Shown: piece by piece, positions 41,802 to 50,224 of the stretch
How positions within the stretch are numbered: the first letter of the stretch is position 1
How the letters are laid out: each line of letters starts with the position of its first letter
Assembly: GCA_963743575.1 (NCBI GenBank)
Contig: CAVUQC010000002.1
Coordinates: forward strand, 310,001 to 374,000
Length of the DNA stretch: 64,000 nt
Direction: 5' to 3'
Source: DASUPK01 sp963743575
Lineage (GTDB): Bacteria; Actinomycetota; Thermoleophilia; Solirubrobacterales; 70-9
Made by a program: the position numbers and the translations under genes
The notes under the pieces: model-generated
Told to the model about the DNA's origin: nothing
Seen by the model: the letters and a program-made list of their open reading frames with translations, nothing else
The model's database searches: none

Positions 41802-41928
41802 CTAATGGTGGGTCGGCGGAACAGGGTGGCTTCTTTAGCTGAGGCCCCGATAAAGGCCGGTTCGCCCCCCCGGGTGGCGACATCCCGCCTCCGGTACCGT
41901 ACGGATCGTTACCCCGTGATGCGCCGGT
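41802..41928 (-). other. Gene-free leader between dapL and the transporter, possibly structured
   Basis: Read on the minus strand, the stretch contains GGAGGCGGGATGTCGCC and GGGGGGCGAACCGGCC, then CAGCTAAAGAAGCC close to the start of the transporter. Local complementarity (GGCGACATCCCGCC around the middle) suggests a folded leader. I compared the blocks with the Mg2+ M-box, c-di-GMP, TPP and c-di-AMP consensus and none fits. Possibly only a terminator-promoter space. Confidence 0.25.
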
Positions 41929-43122
41929 TCAAGGGGTCAAGTGAGACTTGAGACGCTGGACCGCCTCCCGCAACAGCTCGTCGGGAGTGGTCAGTGAAAT
42001 CCTGAAGAAGCCCTCGCCGCTTGGACCGTACATCGAGCCTGGCGAGACCACCACCGCAGCCTCCTCGAGCACGAGCTCGGAGAATGAGGCTGACGTATGC
42101 CCGTCCGGGACCGGCGCCCAGATGTAGATCGTGCCCCTCGGGCTCTCGACCTCGACCCCGATCGCCCCGAGGGCCTCGACCACCAGGTCACGCCGGCGCT
42201 CGTAGATCCGGCACATCTCCTCGACCTCCTTGCCCGAGCCGCGCAGCGCGACCGCACCGGCGAGCTGGACCGCCTCGAAGAGGCCGGAGTCGATGTTCGT
42301 CTTCAGGCGCCAGTAGGTCTTGATCGCCTCGGCGTTGCCGAGGATCGCCGCGCAGCGCCAGCCGGTCATGTTGTAACCCTTGGAAAGCGAGAAAACCTCG
42401 ACGCCCACCTCCTTCGCCCCCGGTGTCGCCAGGAAGCTCGGCGCGACGTAGCCGTCATAGGTCGTCTCGGAGTAGGCGTTGTCGTGGACGACGAGGATCT
42501 CGTGGCGCTGAGCCAGCTCCACGACGCGCTCGAAGAAGCCGTCGGGGACGACCGCGCCGGTGGGGTTGTTCGGGTAGTTGATGAAGAGCAGGCGTGCGGC
42601 CTCGAGCATCTCCTCGGGTATCGCGTCAAGGTCGGGGATGAAGCCCAGATCCGGGCGCAGTGGCAGCAGGAATGCCTCGGCACCGGCGAGCACCGGTCCA
42701 CCGGTGTACACGGGGTAGCCGGGATCGGAGGCGAGGGCCACGTCGCCGGGATCGAGAAAGGCGAAACAGAGGTTGTAGATGCACTCCTTGGCGCCGATCG
42801 CCGGGATCACCTCGTCTGCGGCGTCGATCTCGACTCCGAAGCGCCGCAGGTAGAAGTCGGCAAAGGCTTCCCGGAACTCGGGGCGCCCACGGTTGCTCGG
42901 GTACTTCTGTGCCGAGGGATCCCCCACCGCCTCGCGCATGGCCTCGACGATGTGGCGGAAGGTCGGAGTGTCGGGATCGCCGATCCCCAGGCTGATCACG
43001 TCGATGCCCTCGGCGCGCTTCGCCTCGATTCGCCGCTCGAGCTCGGCGAACATGTAGGGCGGCATGGCCTCAAGGCGCTGCGAGGGCGCTGCGAGCGCTC
43101 TTTTCTTCACGGGTGCTGCCAT
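41929..43122 (-). CDS. dapL: LL-diaminopimelate aminotransferase (DapL-type) or related class I aminotransferase
   Basis: A 397-residue PLP enzyme of the class I fold. The cofactor Lys is in VFSLSKGYNMTGWR; other marks are LGIGDPDTPTF, SDPGYPVY, NYPNNPTGAV and ISLTTPDELL. The size and sequence fit the DapL branch that converts tetrahydrodipicolinate directly to LL-diaminopimelate. Adjacent dapF and the dapA/dapB genes elsewhere in the window support that role, as do the absence of dapD/dapE here. Aspartate aminotransferase is the main alternative. Start ATG 43122. Confidence 0.82.
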   Translation of the reverse strand: MAAPVKKRALAAPSQRLEAMPPYMFAELERRIEAKRAEGIDVISLGIGDPDTPTFRHIVEAMREAVGDPSAQKYPSNRGRPEFREAFADFYLRRFGVEIDAADEVIPAIGAKECIYNLCFAFLDPGDVALASDPGYPVYTGGPVLAGAEAFLLPLRPDLGFIPDLDAIPEEMLEAARLLFINYPNNPTGAVVPDGFFERVVELAQRHEILVVHDNAYSETTYDGYVAPSFLATPGAKEVGVEVFSLSKGYNMTGWRCAAILGNAEAIKTYWRLKTNIDSGLFEAVQLAGAVALRGSGKEVEEMCRIYERRRDLVVEALGAIGVEVESPRGTIYIWAPVPDGHTSASFSELVLEEAAVVVSPGSMYGPSGEGFFRISLTTPDELLREAVQRLKSHLTP

Positions 43123-43184
43123 CGGATCCGGAAGAGTAGGGACATGGAGCGGCGAAGCGAGCTCGACCGTGGGGGCCGCCGGAG

Positions 43185-44027
43185 CTAGCCGAGCTCCTGC
43201 AGAGCGCGCACGAACTCGGGCGCCAGCTCGCCGGAGTAGACCGGCTCGGCCCAGCCGGTGAGCCGCACGGAAAGCCCCTCCCCGATCTCGACCTGCAGCT
43301 TGCCGCCGTCCAGCTCGACCGTGAGAACCGCAGGCGCACCAGCGAGGTGCGCCGCCACCGCTGCCCCGGACGCGCCGGTGCCCGACGAGAGCGTCTCCCC
43401 CACGCCCCGCTCGAAAATCCGTGCGCGGACCGTGTCTCCGTTGGCGTTGAAGAAGCTCACGTTGGTCCGGTTGGGGAACAGGTGGCTGTTCTCGATCTCC
43501 GGCCCGATCTCCGGTAGATCAAGCGACTCGAGCTCCTCGCCGACGGCAATCGCACACTGCGGGTTCCCGATCGAGACATGCTGAAAGGACCACCGCCGGC
43601 CTGCCGCCTCCAGCTCGCCCTGACCGTCCTCGCCGCCGGAGGGAAAATCGGCCGAGGCGGTGCTCGCGCTCCCCATCTCGAGCGTGCACTCGCGCTCGGA
43701 GCGAATCGTCGGCCTGATCGGCCCCGCCTTGGTGGCGATCGTGAACTCGTCCTGATCCGTCCATCCCGTGCGCCGCAGATACATGACCGCCTCCCGCGCC
43801 CCGTTTCCGGAGAGCTCCGCCTCTGAGCCATCAGGGTTGAAGATGCGGAGCTCGGCGACCACATCCGGATCCGCGACAGGCGCGAGCAGGAGGATCCCAT
43901 CCGCTCCTGCGCCGAAGTGCGGGTCGCAGATCCGTCTGATGCGCGCCTCGCTCAGCTCCCATGGGAGTGCCGCAGCCTCGACGATCAGATAGTCGTTGCC
44001 CAGCGCCTGCCATTTCTCGAACTTCAC
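43185..44027 (-). CDS. dapF: Diaminopimelate epimerase homologue lacking both catalytic cysteines
   Basis: A 280-residue protein with the complete two-domain DapF fold: QALGNDYLIVE at the start, DGSEAELSGNGAREA, SIGNPQCAI and ERGVGETLSSGTGASG. In active enzymes the general bases are Cys in CGNG and Cys in the ACGTG loop. Here both are Ser: S73 (ELSGNG) and S215 (LSSGTG), read clearly on both sites. Canonical reaction: LL- to meso-diaminopimelate. With two serines the usual chemistry should be lost or altered. Start ATG 44027. It is close to dapL, in the same operon as miaA/miaB. Confidence 0.9.
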   Translation of the reverse strand: MKFEKWQALGNDYLIVEAAALPWELSEARIRRICDPHFGAGADGILLLAPVADPDVVAELRIFNPDGSEAELSGNGAREAVMYLRRTGWTDQDEFTIATKAGPIRPTIRSERECTLEMGSASTASADFPSGGEDGQGELEAAGRRWSFQHVSIGNPQCAIAVGEELESLDLPEIGPEIENSHLFPNRTNVSFFNANGDTVRARIFERGVGETLSSGTGASGAAVAAHLAGAPAVLTVELDGGKLQVEIGEGLSVRLTGWAEPVYSGELAPEFVRALQELG

Positions 44028-44036
44028 GGATCGAGC

Positions 44037-44519
44037 CTATTCGCGGTGAAGCGCGGCAAGCGCCTCCTCGCGGGTTTCGTAGCCGACGACGCGAGCGACC
44101 TTGCCCTGGCGGACGGTCCAGATCTGCGTATTGGTCCACTCCACGGGGGCCTTGCTCTCGCGGCCTCGCGCACGGTTCAGACCGTCAATGACGACGTCAT
44201 CGCCGATCTGATCCAGGTTTGAGATCTCCCACTCGTATCCCTCCCAGGGCTCGAACCAGCCGGCCCAGAAGCGGACCCAGCCGTCACTGCCCACGAAGCC
44301 GGCCTCGTCGCGCAATCCGGCGAGACCCTCCGGCGGAATCTCGACCGCTGGGTCGATGAGGTCTGGGATCGCGTACCCGAGTTCGTCCATTTCGCGAGCC
44401 GCGGTCTCGAAATCGGGCGCGGCGAGGAATACCTCACGCAGCACTTCGAACGGGACACGTGCGAACCAGTCTCCGACCTCCGTGACGACTCGGGTCGCCT
44501 CGCCCTCGTCCTTCGCCAT
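44037..44519 (-). CDS. SnoaL/NTF2-like fold protein
   Basis: A 160-residue protein. Its N-terminal half is unusual for the family, but the second half has the fold-defining blocks WVRFWAGWFEPWEGYEWEIS, VEWTNTQIWTVRQGKVARV and YETREEALAAL. It is squeezed between dapF (9-base gap) and miaA (17-base gap), so it is probably co-transcribed. Function unknown. Start ATG 44519. Confidence 0.75.
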   Translation of the reverse strand: MAKDEGEATRVVTEVGDWFARVPFEVLREVFLAAPDFETAAREMDELGYAIPDLIDPAVEIPPEGLAGLRDEAGFVGSDGWVRFWAGWFEPWEGYEWEISNLDQIGDDVVIDGLNRARGRESKAPVEWTNTQIWTVRQGKVARVVGYETREEALAALHRE

Positions 44520-44536
44520 TGCGTCCAGTATCGCGG

Positions 44537-45445
44537 CTAGGAGAGCAGACCGGCGAACTCTTCTGCGGTCGACTCGACGTCCAGCTCGTTGCGGTCAATG
44601 AGGGTGACCCCCTCCATGCGGCGCATCCAGGTGAGCTGGCGGCGAGCGTAGGCGCGATGGGCCGTCTTGATCTGTTCGATCGCCTCGTGCGACGGCGCCC
44701 CGTCGATGTCCGAGACGAGCTGCTCGAAGCCGAGCGCCGCCCGAGCCGTGCGCGACGGGCCCGCCTCCAGCGCGCTCCTCGCCTCCTCGGCCGCACCCGC
44801 GGCGATCATCTCGTCCACCCGGGCGTCGATTCGCTCCGCGAGGCGCTCCCGGTCCATCGTCAGCCCGACGAGCAGGGTCGGGTGCCTGAGCTCGGCGGTC
44901 CACATCCCCTCGCCGCCGCTCGCCGCCTCGATCCCCGCGCGCGCCAGCTCGGTCAGCCTCGCCACCCGCTTGCGGTCCTTCGGGTCCACGCTCTCCGAGA
45001 GGGCCGGGTCGAGCTCGGCGTGCAGCGCCTGCGGGCCCAGCTCGTCGAGCTCGGCCTCCACCTGATCGCGAATCTCCGGCGGCACCGGCGGCCGAAGGTC
45101 CAGGTCGGCCAGCGCCGCGCGGAGATAGAGGCCGGTGCCGCCCACCACGAGCGGGCGGCGTCCCTGCTCCAGCAGACCGTCGATCTCCTGGTGCGCTGCC
45201 TCCGCGTAGCGGCCGGCGCTGTACTCCTCGCCCGGCTCTACGAAAGAGAGCAGCCGGTGCTCGAGCTGCGCCTGCTCCTCCTCCGTCGCCGCGCCGCTCA
45301 GCGTCTCCAGGCCCCGGTAGACCTGGATCGAGTCGCAGTTGACCGCGACGGGGTCCTCCCCGCGCTCTCGCAGGCGCTCGGCGATTGCGATTGCGACCCC
45401 CGTCTTGCCGACCGCGGTTGGGCCGAAGAGAGCTAGAAGCGTCAA
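44537..45445 (-). CDS. miaA: tRNA dimethylallyltransferase
   Basis: A 302-residue enzyme adding a dimethylallyl group to A37 of tRNAs reading UNN codons. The P-loop is FGPTAVGKTG at the N-terminus, the dimethylallyl-pyrophosphate site NCDSIQVYRGLETLSGA, and RYAEAAHQEIDGLLEQGRRP with the transfer residues. Start TTG 45445 overlaps the miaB stop by 4 bases (TTGA), so it is translated after miaB. MiaB then adds the methylthio group to the same base. Confidence 0.94.
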   Translation of the reverse strand: MTLLALFGPTAVGKTGVAIAIAERLRERGEDPVAVNCDSIQVYRGLETLSGAATEEEQAQLEHRLLSFVEPGEEYSAGRYAEAAHQEIDGLLEQGRRPLVVGGTGLYLRAALADLDLRPPVPPEIRDQVEAELDELGPQALHAELDPALSESVDPKDRKRVARLTELARAGIEAASGGEGMWTAELRHPTLLVGLTMDRERLAERIDARVDEMIAAGAAEEARSALEAGPSRTARAALGFEQLVSDIDGAPSHEAIEQIKTAHRAYARRQLTWMRRMEGVTLIDRNELDVESTAEEFAGLLS

Positions 45446-46764
45446 GCCGCGCGACTGAGCAGGCGCTCCTGCCCGGAGAGCGTGGTCGACGTCGCGCCCG
45501 TGATCACGACCTCGACGGTCTCTCCCGGCCCGGCGGTGCCGTCGAAGTTCACCGTCTTGTTGTGGCGCGTACGGCCTCGCAGCCTCGAGGCGTCGTTGCG
45601 GCTCGGGCCCTCCACCAGGACCTCCATCGTGCGGCCCACAAACCGCTCGGCGCGCTCGTGCGCTCTGCGCTGCACCAGTTCGACGAGACGCCCCATCCGC
45701 TCGCGCTTCGTCGCATGCGGCAGCTGGTCGACGAAGTCCGCCGCCTCGGTGCCCCGCCGGGGCGAGAAGATGAAGGTGAAGGCACCGTCGTACCCGACCT
45801 CGTCGACCACCTCAAGCGTCTGCTCGAAGTCCTCCTCCGTCTCCCCTGGGAAGCCCACGATGATGTCGGTGGTGATCGCACAGTCGGGGACGTGCTCGCG
45901 GATCAACGCAACCCGGTCCATGTAGCGCTCGCGGCTGTAGGTGCGACGCATTCGCTTCAACACGGGCGACGAGCCCGACTGAAGCGGCAGGTGGATGTGC
46001 TCACAGAGCGCACCGAGGTCGGCGTGAGCGCGGATCACGTCCTCCTTCATGTCCTTCGGGTGCGGGCTGGTGTATCGGATCCGCTCAACACCGGGGACCG
46101 CGTCGACCTGGGTCAGCAGGTCGGCGAAGGTGATCCGGCTTTCCTTCGGCAGGTCGCGGCCGTAGCTGTTTACGTTCTGCCCCAGCAGCGTGATCTCGCT
46201 GACGCCGTCGCCGGCGAGTCGCTCCACCTCCCCGAGCAGCTCGGCCGGGTCGCGGCTCGCCTCCCGCCCGCGAACCGAGGGCACGATGCAGTACGAGCAG
46301 ACGCAGTTACACCCCTGCGAGATCTGCAGCCAGGCCTGGAACTCACGCGCGCGCTTCATCGGCAGGTGCCCTGAGACATCCTCGAACTCGAAGTAGCCCT
46401 GGGCGGTCAGGGAATCGGAGGTCAGGAACTCCGCCAGGCGATGGATCTGACCGGGGCCGAAGGCGACATCGACGAACGGGAAGCGGCGGAAGACCTCGTC
46501 TTTGACCGACTGGGCCCAACAGCCCCCCACCCCGACGATTCGCGACGGGTCTTCCGACTTGAGCCGTTTCGCCTCACCCAGGTGGGCGATGAAGCGGTTG
46601 TCGGCGGACTCCCTGATCGAGCAGGTGTTGAAGAGGATCAGGTCAGCGCCGTCGCGATCGGGGCACTCCTCGTACCCGAGCGAGTCGAGCATGCCCTTCA
46701 TCCGCTCGGAGTCGTGCTCGTTCATCTGACAGCCGAACGTCGTGACGTGATAGCTCCGCTCCAT
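45442..46764 (-). CDS. miaB: tRNA-2-methylthio-N6-dimethylallyladenosine synthase
   Basis: A 440-residue radical SAM enzyme. Its three-part layout is complete: N-terminal auxiliary cluster (Cys in TFGCQMNEHDSE, FNTCSIRESA and VGGCWAQ), radical SAM loop GCNCVCSYCIVP (CxxxCxxC), and a TRAM-like C-terminus. It methylthiolates i6A37 made by MiaA. Start ATG 46764. Followed by the small HTH gene upstream. Confidence 0.95.
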   Translation of the reverse strand: MERSYHVTTFGCQMNEHDSERMKGMLDSLGYEECPDRDGADLILFNTCSIRESADNRFIAHLGEAKRLKSEDPSRIVGVGGCWAQSVKDEVFRRFPFVDVAFGPGQIHRLAEFLTSDSLTAQGYFEFEDVSGHLPMKRAREFQAWLQISQGCNCVCSYCIVPSVRGREASRDPAELLGEVERLAGDGVSEITLLGQNVNSYGRDLPKESRITFADLLTQVDAVPGVERIRYTSPHPKDMKEDVIRAHADLGALCEHIHLPLQSGSSPVLKRMRRTYSRERYMDRVALIREHVPDCAITTDIIVGFPGETEEDFEQTLEVVDEVGYDGAFTFIFSPRRGTEAADFVDQLPHATKRERMGRLVELVQRRAHERAERFVGRTMEVLVEGPSRNDASRLRGRTRHNKTVNFDGTAGPGETVEVVITGATSTTLSGQERLLSRAA

Positions 46765-46790
46765 CGCCGGTCAATGTAGCGACGGGACGG

Positions 46791-47063
46791 CTATTTCGAT
46801 GGCGAGTTGACGATCTGCTGGGTCCGGCTGTGCGAGAGGCCGAGGGTGCGCGCCACCTCGCGGTAGCTCGCCCCCGCGGCCACGGATTGCCGGATCAGCC
46901 TGTCCCTGACCAGCCGGATGCGGGCGATCTCCTCGTCGATCCCGCGCATGGCGCGGCGGTACTCGAGGCCGACCTTGACCCGGTCCACCCAGACCCCGCT
47001 TCGCGCGCGGTCGAAGTCCGCGTGTGCCTTGCGGAGGCGCTCGGCCTCCATGGCGGCGATCAT
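46791..47063 (-). CDS. Small helix-turn-helix protein
   Basis: A 90-residue cytoplasmic protein from ATG 47063 (an internal ATG at 47051 is possible). A long charged helical N-terminus is followed by a clear HTH: RQSVAAGASYREVARTLGLSHSRTQQIVN, in sigma-like or resolvase-like form. It ends NSPSK, 26 bases before miaB. Possible regulator or DNA-binding accessory; family unknown. Confidence 0.6.
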   Translation of the reverse strand: MIAAMEAERLRKAHADFDRARSGVWVDRVKVGLEYRRAMRGIDEEIARIRLVRDRLIRQSVAAGASYREVARTLGLSHSRTQQIVNSPSK

Positions 47064-47106
47064 CGGGCCTGTATAGCACCCGTGCGAGTAGCTATACGGA
47101 CCTTGC

Positions 47107-47694
47107 TCAGGGGTTGTTGTTCCCCTTGGGCCCCGCGTTGTTGTTGCTCGGGAGGACGGTCAGGTCACCCTGCATTCCGGCCTCCCTGTGCCCTGGGACC
47201 GTGCAGTAGAAGACGTACTTGCCGGGAGCGAGATTCGACAGGGTGACCGTCTGCTTGCCCGCGGTGAAGGGCTGAACCTGCCCCAGCACGTTCCCGTTCG
47301 AGGTGGCCACCGCGATGCTGTGTGGGACCTGCGACGGGTTGTCGTAGGTGATCGCGACGTTGCCCGGCTTCGCCTGCAGCCCGTTCGGGCTGTAGCTGAG
47401 GCCGCCGTCCGCGGGCGACGAGACATCCAGGCTCGTCACCGGGCCGCTCGCTGTGGTCGAGGTCGTGCCCTCCTCCGCGGCCAGCTTGTCGTTCCGCTTG
47501 TTCTGCTCGTCGACGGACTTGACGATCGCGAACGCCATCGTCGTCCCGACGATCAGCACGAAGAGCGCGATCACACCGAGCAGCACGCCCCGGTTGGGCG
47601 GGAACGACTCGCCCCCGCGGATGCCGATGAAGGAGATCACCACCGCGGCGAGCACCAGGATGCCGCCGATCACGAAGAAGAAGTTCCCGTCCAT
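47107..47694 (-). CDS. Membrane-anchored cupredoxin (plastocyanin-like)
   Basis: A 195-residue protein. Two hydrophobic helices (about 5-25 and 38-58) anchor it, then a Thr/Ser linker leads to a cupredoxin fold outside the cell. The copper ligands are in place: His in VPHSIAVA, Cys in VFYCTVPGHREAGMQ, followed by His and Met in the same loop. It probably carries electrons. C-terminal Asn/Gly-rich tail. Start ATG 47694. Confidence 0.88.
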   Translation of the reverse strand: MDGNFFFVIGGILVLAAVVISFIGIRGGESFPPNRGVLLGVIALFVLIVGTTMAFAIVKSVDEQNKRNDKLAAEEGTTSTTASGPVTSLDVSSPADGGLSYSPNGLQAKPGNVAITYDNPSQVPHSIAVATSNGNVLGQVQPFTAGKQTVTLSNLAPGKYVFYCTVPGHREAGMQGDLTVLPSNNNAGPKGNNNP

Positions 47695-47720
47695 TCGGCG
47701 CGGATCCTACCCCTAGCGCG

Positions 47721-48179
47721 TCACGCCGCGTCGGAGAGCCGCTCGGTGGCCCGTACGACCTCATACGCGAGCTCGAGGGGATAGCCGCGCCGCACCAGCA
47801 GTCCCAGCGCGCGCTCACGCTCGCGCTCGGACTCGCATCGCATCCCGCGGTCCCCCAGCAACGCCACCGCCCGGTCGAACTGGGCGTCGGTGCCCTCACC
47901 CTCGAGCGCCGCCTCGATGTGTCCTCGGGCCACACCGCGGCCTTCCAGGGCGGCGGAGATCCGGTCAGGACCCCAGCCCGCCAGCGAGCGCTTGTCGTCC
48001 GCGTAGCGACGCGCGAAGCTGGCGTCGTCGATCGCACCAGCCTCAACCAGCAGGGCGATCACCTCCTCGATCTCGGCCTCGGCGACCTCCCGCTCGGCGA
48101 GCCAGGCCCGCAGCTCGGACTCGGTGCGCTCCTTGTAGCTCAGCGCTTTGAGCGCGAGCTCGTACGCCTCGTCAGGCAG
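47721..48179 (-). CDS. recX: Regulatory protein RecX, probable CTG start
   Basis: Binds RecA and limits its filament. From CTG 48179 the protein is 152 residues and begins PDEAYELALKALSYKERTE, the standard first repeat of RecX; the remainder carries the second and third helix repeats. The first ATG/GTG-type start (48062) would remove the first repeat. No other start codon exists in this frame back through the recA C-terminus. A GGAG site with 7-base spacing precedes the CTG. The 8-base overlap with the recA stop is CTGCCTGA, the same as at 22351-22358. Expected recA-recX coupling. Confidence 0.85.
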   Translation of the reverse strand: MPDEAYELALKALSYKERTESELRAWLAEREVAEAEIEEVIALLVEAGAIDDASFARRYADDKRSLAGWGPDRISAALEGRGVARGHIEAALEGEGTDAQFDRAVALLGDRGMRCESERERERALGLLVRRGYPLELAYEVVRATERLSDAA

Positions 48180-49350
48180 CCTTCTTCTCCGGCTTCTTGG
48201 CGGGCTCCGGCTTCTTGGCCTCGGGCTTTTCCGCGTCCGGCTTCTCGTCCCCGTCCTTCGCCTCGGGAACCGCCTTCACCGGCGCGGCCTCGTCGCCCTC
48301 GGGCTTCATCTCTCCGTCCGCCCCCAGCCCGAGCTTGGCGTAGAGCTTGCCCTCGATCTCCGCGCCCAGCTCCGGGTTGTCGCGCAGGAACTCCTTGGTG
48401 TTGTTGCGCCCCTGGCCGAGCCGCGTCTCGCCGTATGAGAAGAACGAACCGGACTTCTGGACCAGGTCGTGCTCGAGCGCCATGTCGAGCAGGCCGCCCT
48501 CCTTGGAGATGCCGACGCCGTACTCGATGTCGAATTCGGCCTGGCGGAACGGCGGGGCCACCTTGTTCTTGACGACCTTCACCCGAACCCGGTTGCCGAC
48601 GGCCTCGGTGCCCTCCTTGAGGGTCTCGATCCGGCGGATGTCGAGCCGCTGCGAGGAATAGAACTTGAGCGCGCGGCCGCCCGGCTGCGTCTCGGGGGAG
48701 CCGAACATGACGCCGATCTTCTCGCGGATCTGGTTGGTGAACAGGCAGATCGTGTTGGCGCGGTTCAGGTTGCCGGCCAGCTTGCGCAGCGCCTGCGACA
48801 TCAGGCGGGCCTGGAGGCCGACGTGCTGGTCGCCCATCTGGCCCTCGAGCTCCACCCGCGGGGTGAGGGCGGCGACGGAGTCCACCGCGATGACGTCGAC
48901 GGCGCCGGAGCGCACCAGGACGTCGACGATCTCGAGCGCCTGCTCACCGTAGTCCGGCTGGGAGATCATCAGCTCGTCCGTGTTGACGCCGATCTTCCGT
49001 GCGTAGACGGGGTCGAGCGCGTGCTCGGTGTCGATGAAGGCGCAGACTCCTCCGCGGGCCTGAGCCTCGGCGATGATGTGGTAGACGAGGGTCGTCTTGC
49101 CCGAGGACTCCGGCCCGAAGATCTCGACGATGCGCCCGCGCGGGACTCCGCCGACGCCCAGGGCGATGTCCAGCGGCAGGGCGCCGGTGGAGATCGACTC
49201 CACGTTCAGCCCGCCCATGTCGCCGAGCGTCATCAGGGCGCCCGCGCCGAACTCCTTCTCGATCTGCGTGACGGCGGCGTTCAGCGCCTGATCGCGCGCC
49301 TTCGCCTCTTTCTCGCTGGCGTCTCTCAAGTTGGGCTTCTGCTCTGCCAT
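48172..49350 (-). CDS. recA: Recombinase RecA
   Basis: A 392-residue DNA strand-exchange protein and LexA coprotease. Walker A is GPESSGKTT, preceded by GRIVEIF; L1 QMGDQHVGLQARLMSQALR and L2 FTNQIREKIGVMFGSPETQPGGRALKF-type loops are present. The C-terminal 40 residues are a Lys/Pro/Glu-rich low-complexity tail (AEKPEAKKPEPAKKPE), longer than in E. coli. Start ATG 49350; the GTG at 49359 overlaps the ribosome site GAGAGG. Its stop is 6 bases from the thpR start. No actinobacterial LexA box could be found upstream. Confidence 0.96.
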   Translation of the reverse strand: MAEQKPNLRDASEKEAKARDQALNAAVTQIEKEFGAGALMTLGDMGGLNVESISTGALPLDIALGVGGVPRGRIVEIFGPESSGKTTLVYHIIAEAQARGGVCAFIDTEHALDPVYARKIGVNTDELMISQPDYGEQALEIVDVLVRSGAVDVIAVDSVAALTPRVELEGQMGDQHVGLQARLMSQALRKLAGNLNRANTICLFTNQIREKIGVMFGSPETQPGGRALKFYSSQRLDIRRIETLKEGTEAVGNRVRVKVVKNKVAPPFRQAEFDIEYGVGISKEGGLLDMALEHDLVQKSGSFFSYGETRLGQGRNNTKEFLRDNPELGAEIEGKLYAKLGLGADGEMKPEGDEAAPVKAVPEAKDGDEKPDAEKPEAKKPEPAKKPEKKAA

Positions 49351-49355
49351 CTCAC

Positions 49356-49976
49356 TCACCTCTCTGTCTCTTGGTCATCGTGGGCGGTCGGAAGCTCCAA
49401 CTCGGCCATCGGTTCGTACTCCGCGCCTGTGCGGCGCAAGTGGGATTTGAAGAGCACCAGACGGGTCGGACGGAAGAACCGGAACATATGTTCGGGTAGC
49501 GGATGGGGCGGGGTCCTGATCAACGCGGGCTTGCGGCTCCCGCGCACCTCCGGCTTCACCCGTGCCACCGTCACGTGCGGCCAGAACGCCCTCTTCTCCG
49601 GCTCGTGGAAGCCAGCCTCCACCAGGCGCTGCTCCACCCCTGCCTGCAGCGCCACCGTCTCCTCCGAATTGGCGCCCAGCGCGAGCAGCCGGGGGCGCTT
49701 GCCCGGAGGGACGCCGATCGGTTCGGCCTGCAACTCGACCGGCGGCGCCTCCGCATCCGTGGCGAACGCGGCCCTGGCGATCGCCTTGGCGTCCTTCTGT
49801 GCCTGATAGCCGAGGAAGACCAGGGTGATGTGAAGCGCCTCCGGCCCCACGATCCGCAGCGCCGGGTCGGCGAGCGCGGTCTGCTGCCAGCCGACCACGC
49901 CCGTGCGCACGTCCTGCGGCAGATCGAGGGCGACGAACAGGCGAGCCCTCGGGCTTTTCAGCCTCTCTTTTGCCAC
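49356..49976 (-). CDS. thpR: RNA 2',3'-cyclic phosphodiesterase
   Basis: A 206-residue member of the 2H phosphoesterase family (formerly 2'-5' RNA ligase). It opens 2',3'-cyclic phosphates in RNA. The two His motifs are HITLVFLGY and HVTVARVK. A C-terminal basic region follows. Start GTG 49976; its stop overlaps the GTG alternative of recA. Upstream (49977-50224) is 248 bases without a gene; I see nothing certain there. Confidence 0.9.
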   Translation of the reverse strand: MAKERLKSPRARLFVALDLPQDVRTGVVGWQQTALADPALRIVGPEALHITLVFLGYQAQKDAKAIARAAFATDAEAPPVELQAEPIGVPPGKRPRLLALGANSEETVALQAGVEQRLVEAGFHEPEKRAFWPHVTVARVKPEVRGSRKPALIRTPPHPLPEHMFRFFRPTRLVLFKSHLRRTGAEYEPMAELELPTAHDDQETER

Positions 49977-50224
49977 GCGCCAAAGCTAGACGGCGCCCCG
50001 GCCGAAATCCGGTGCCTCCACGCATGTCGGAGTGAGCGAGGGGCAGCGCGGACTCTCCCCCAAGATCGAACACCGGCACCGAAGGAGGCCCGAGTCGCTT
50101 GACCGGGAGGAGAAAACGTCCATTGGGGCCTTTCTCCGAAATAGCCGGACAAACCCGCCAACTCCCGTCGTTTCCCACCTCCCCGGCCCGCCTCCCTTCG
50201 GAGCGGTGTTCGGTTTTCGGCCGC

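Noticed and set aside
41802..41928. Mg2+ M-box or c-di-GMP riboswitch
   Set aside because: Only scattered short matches; the core blocks and spacing are absent.
49977..50224. Possible LexA box upstream of thpR-recA
   Set aside because: TCGAAC occurs but no matching GTTCGA half at the right spacing.
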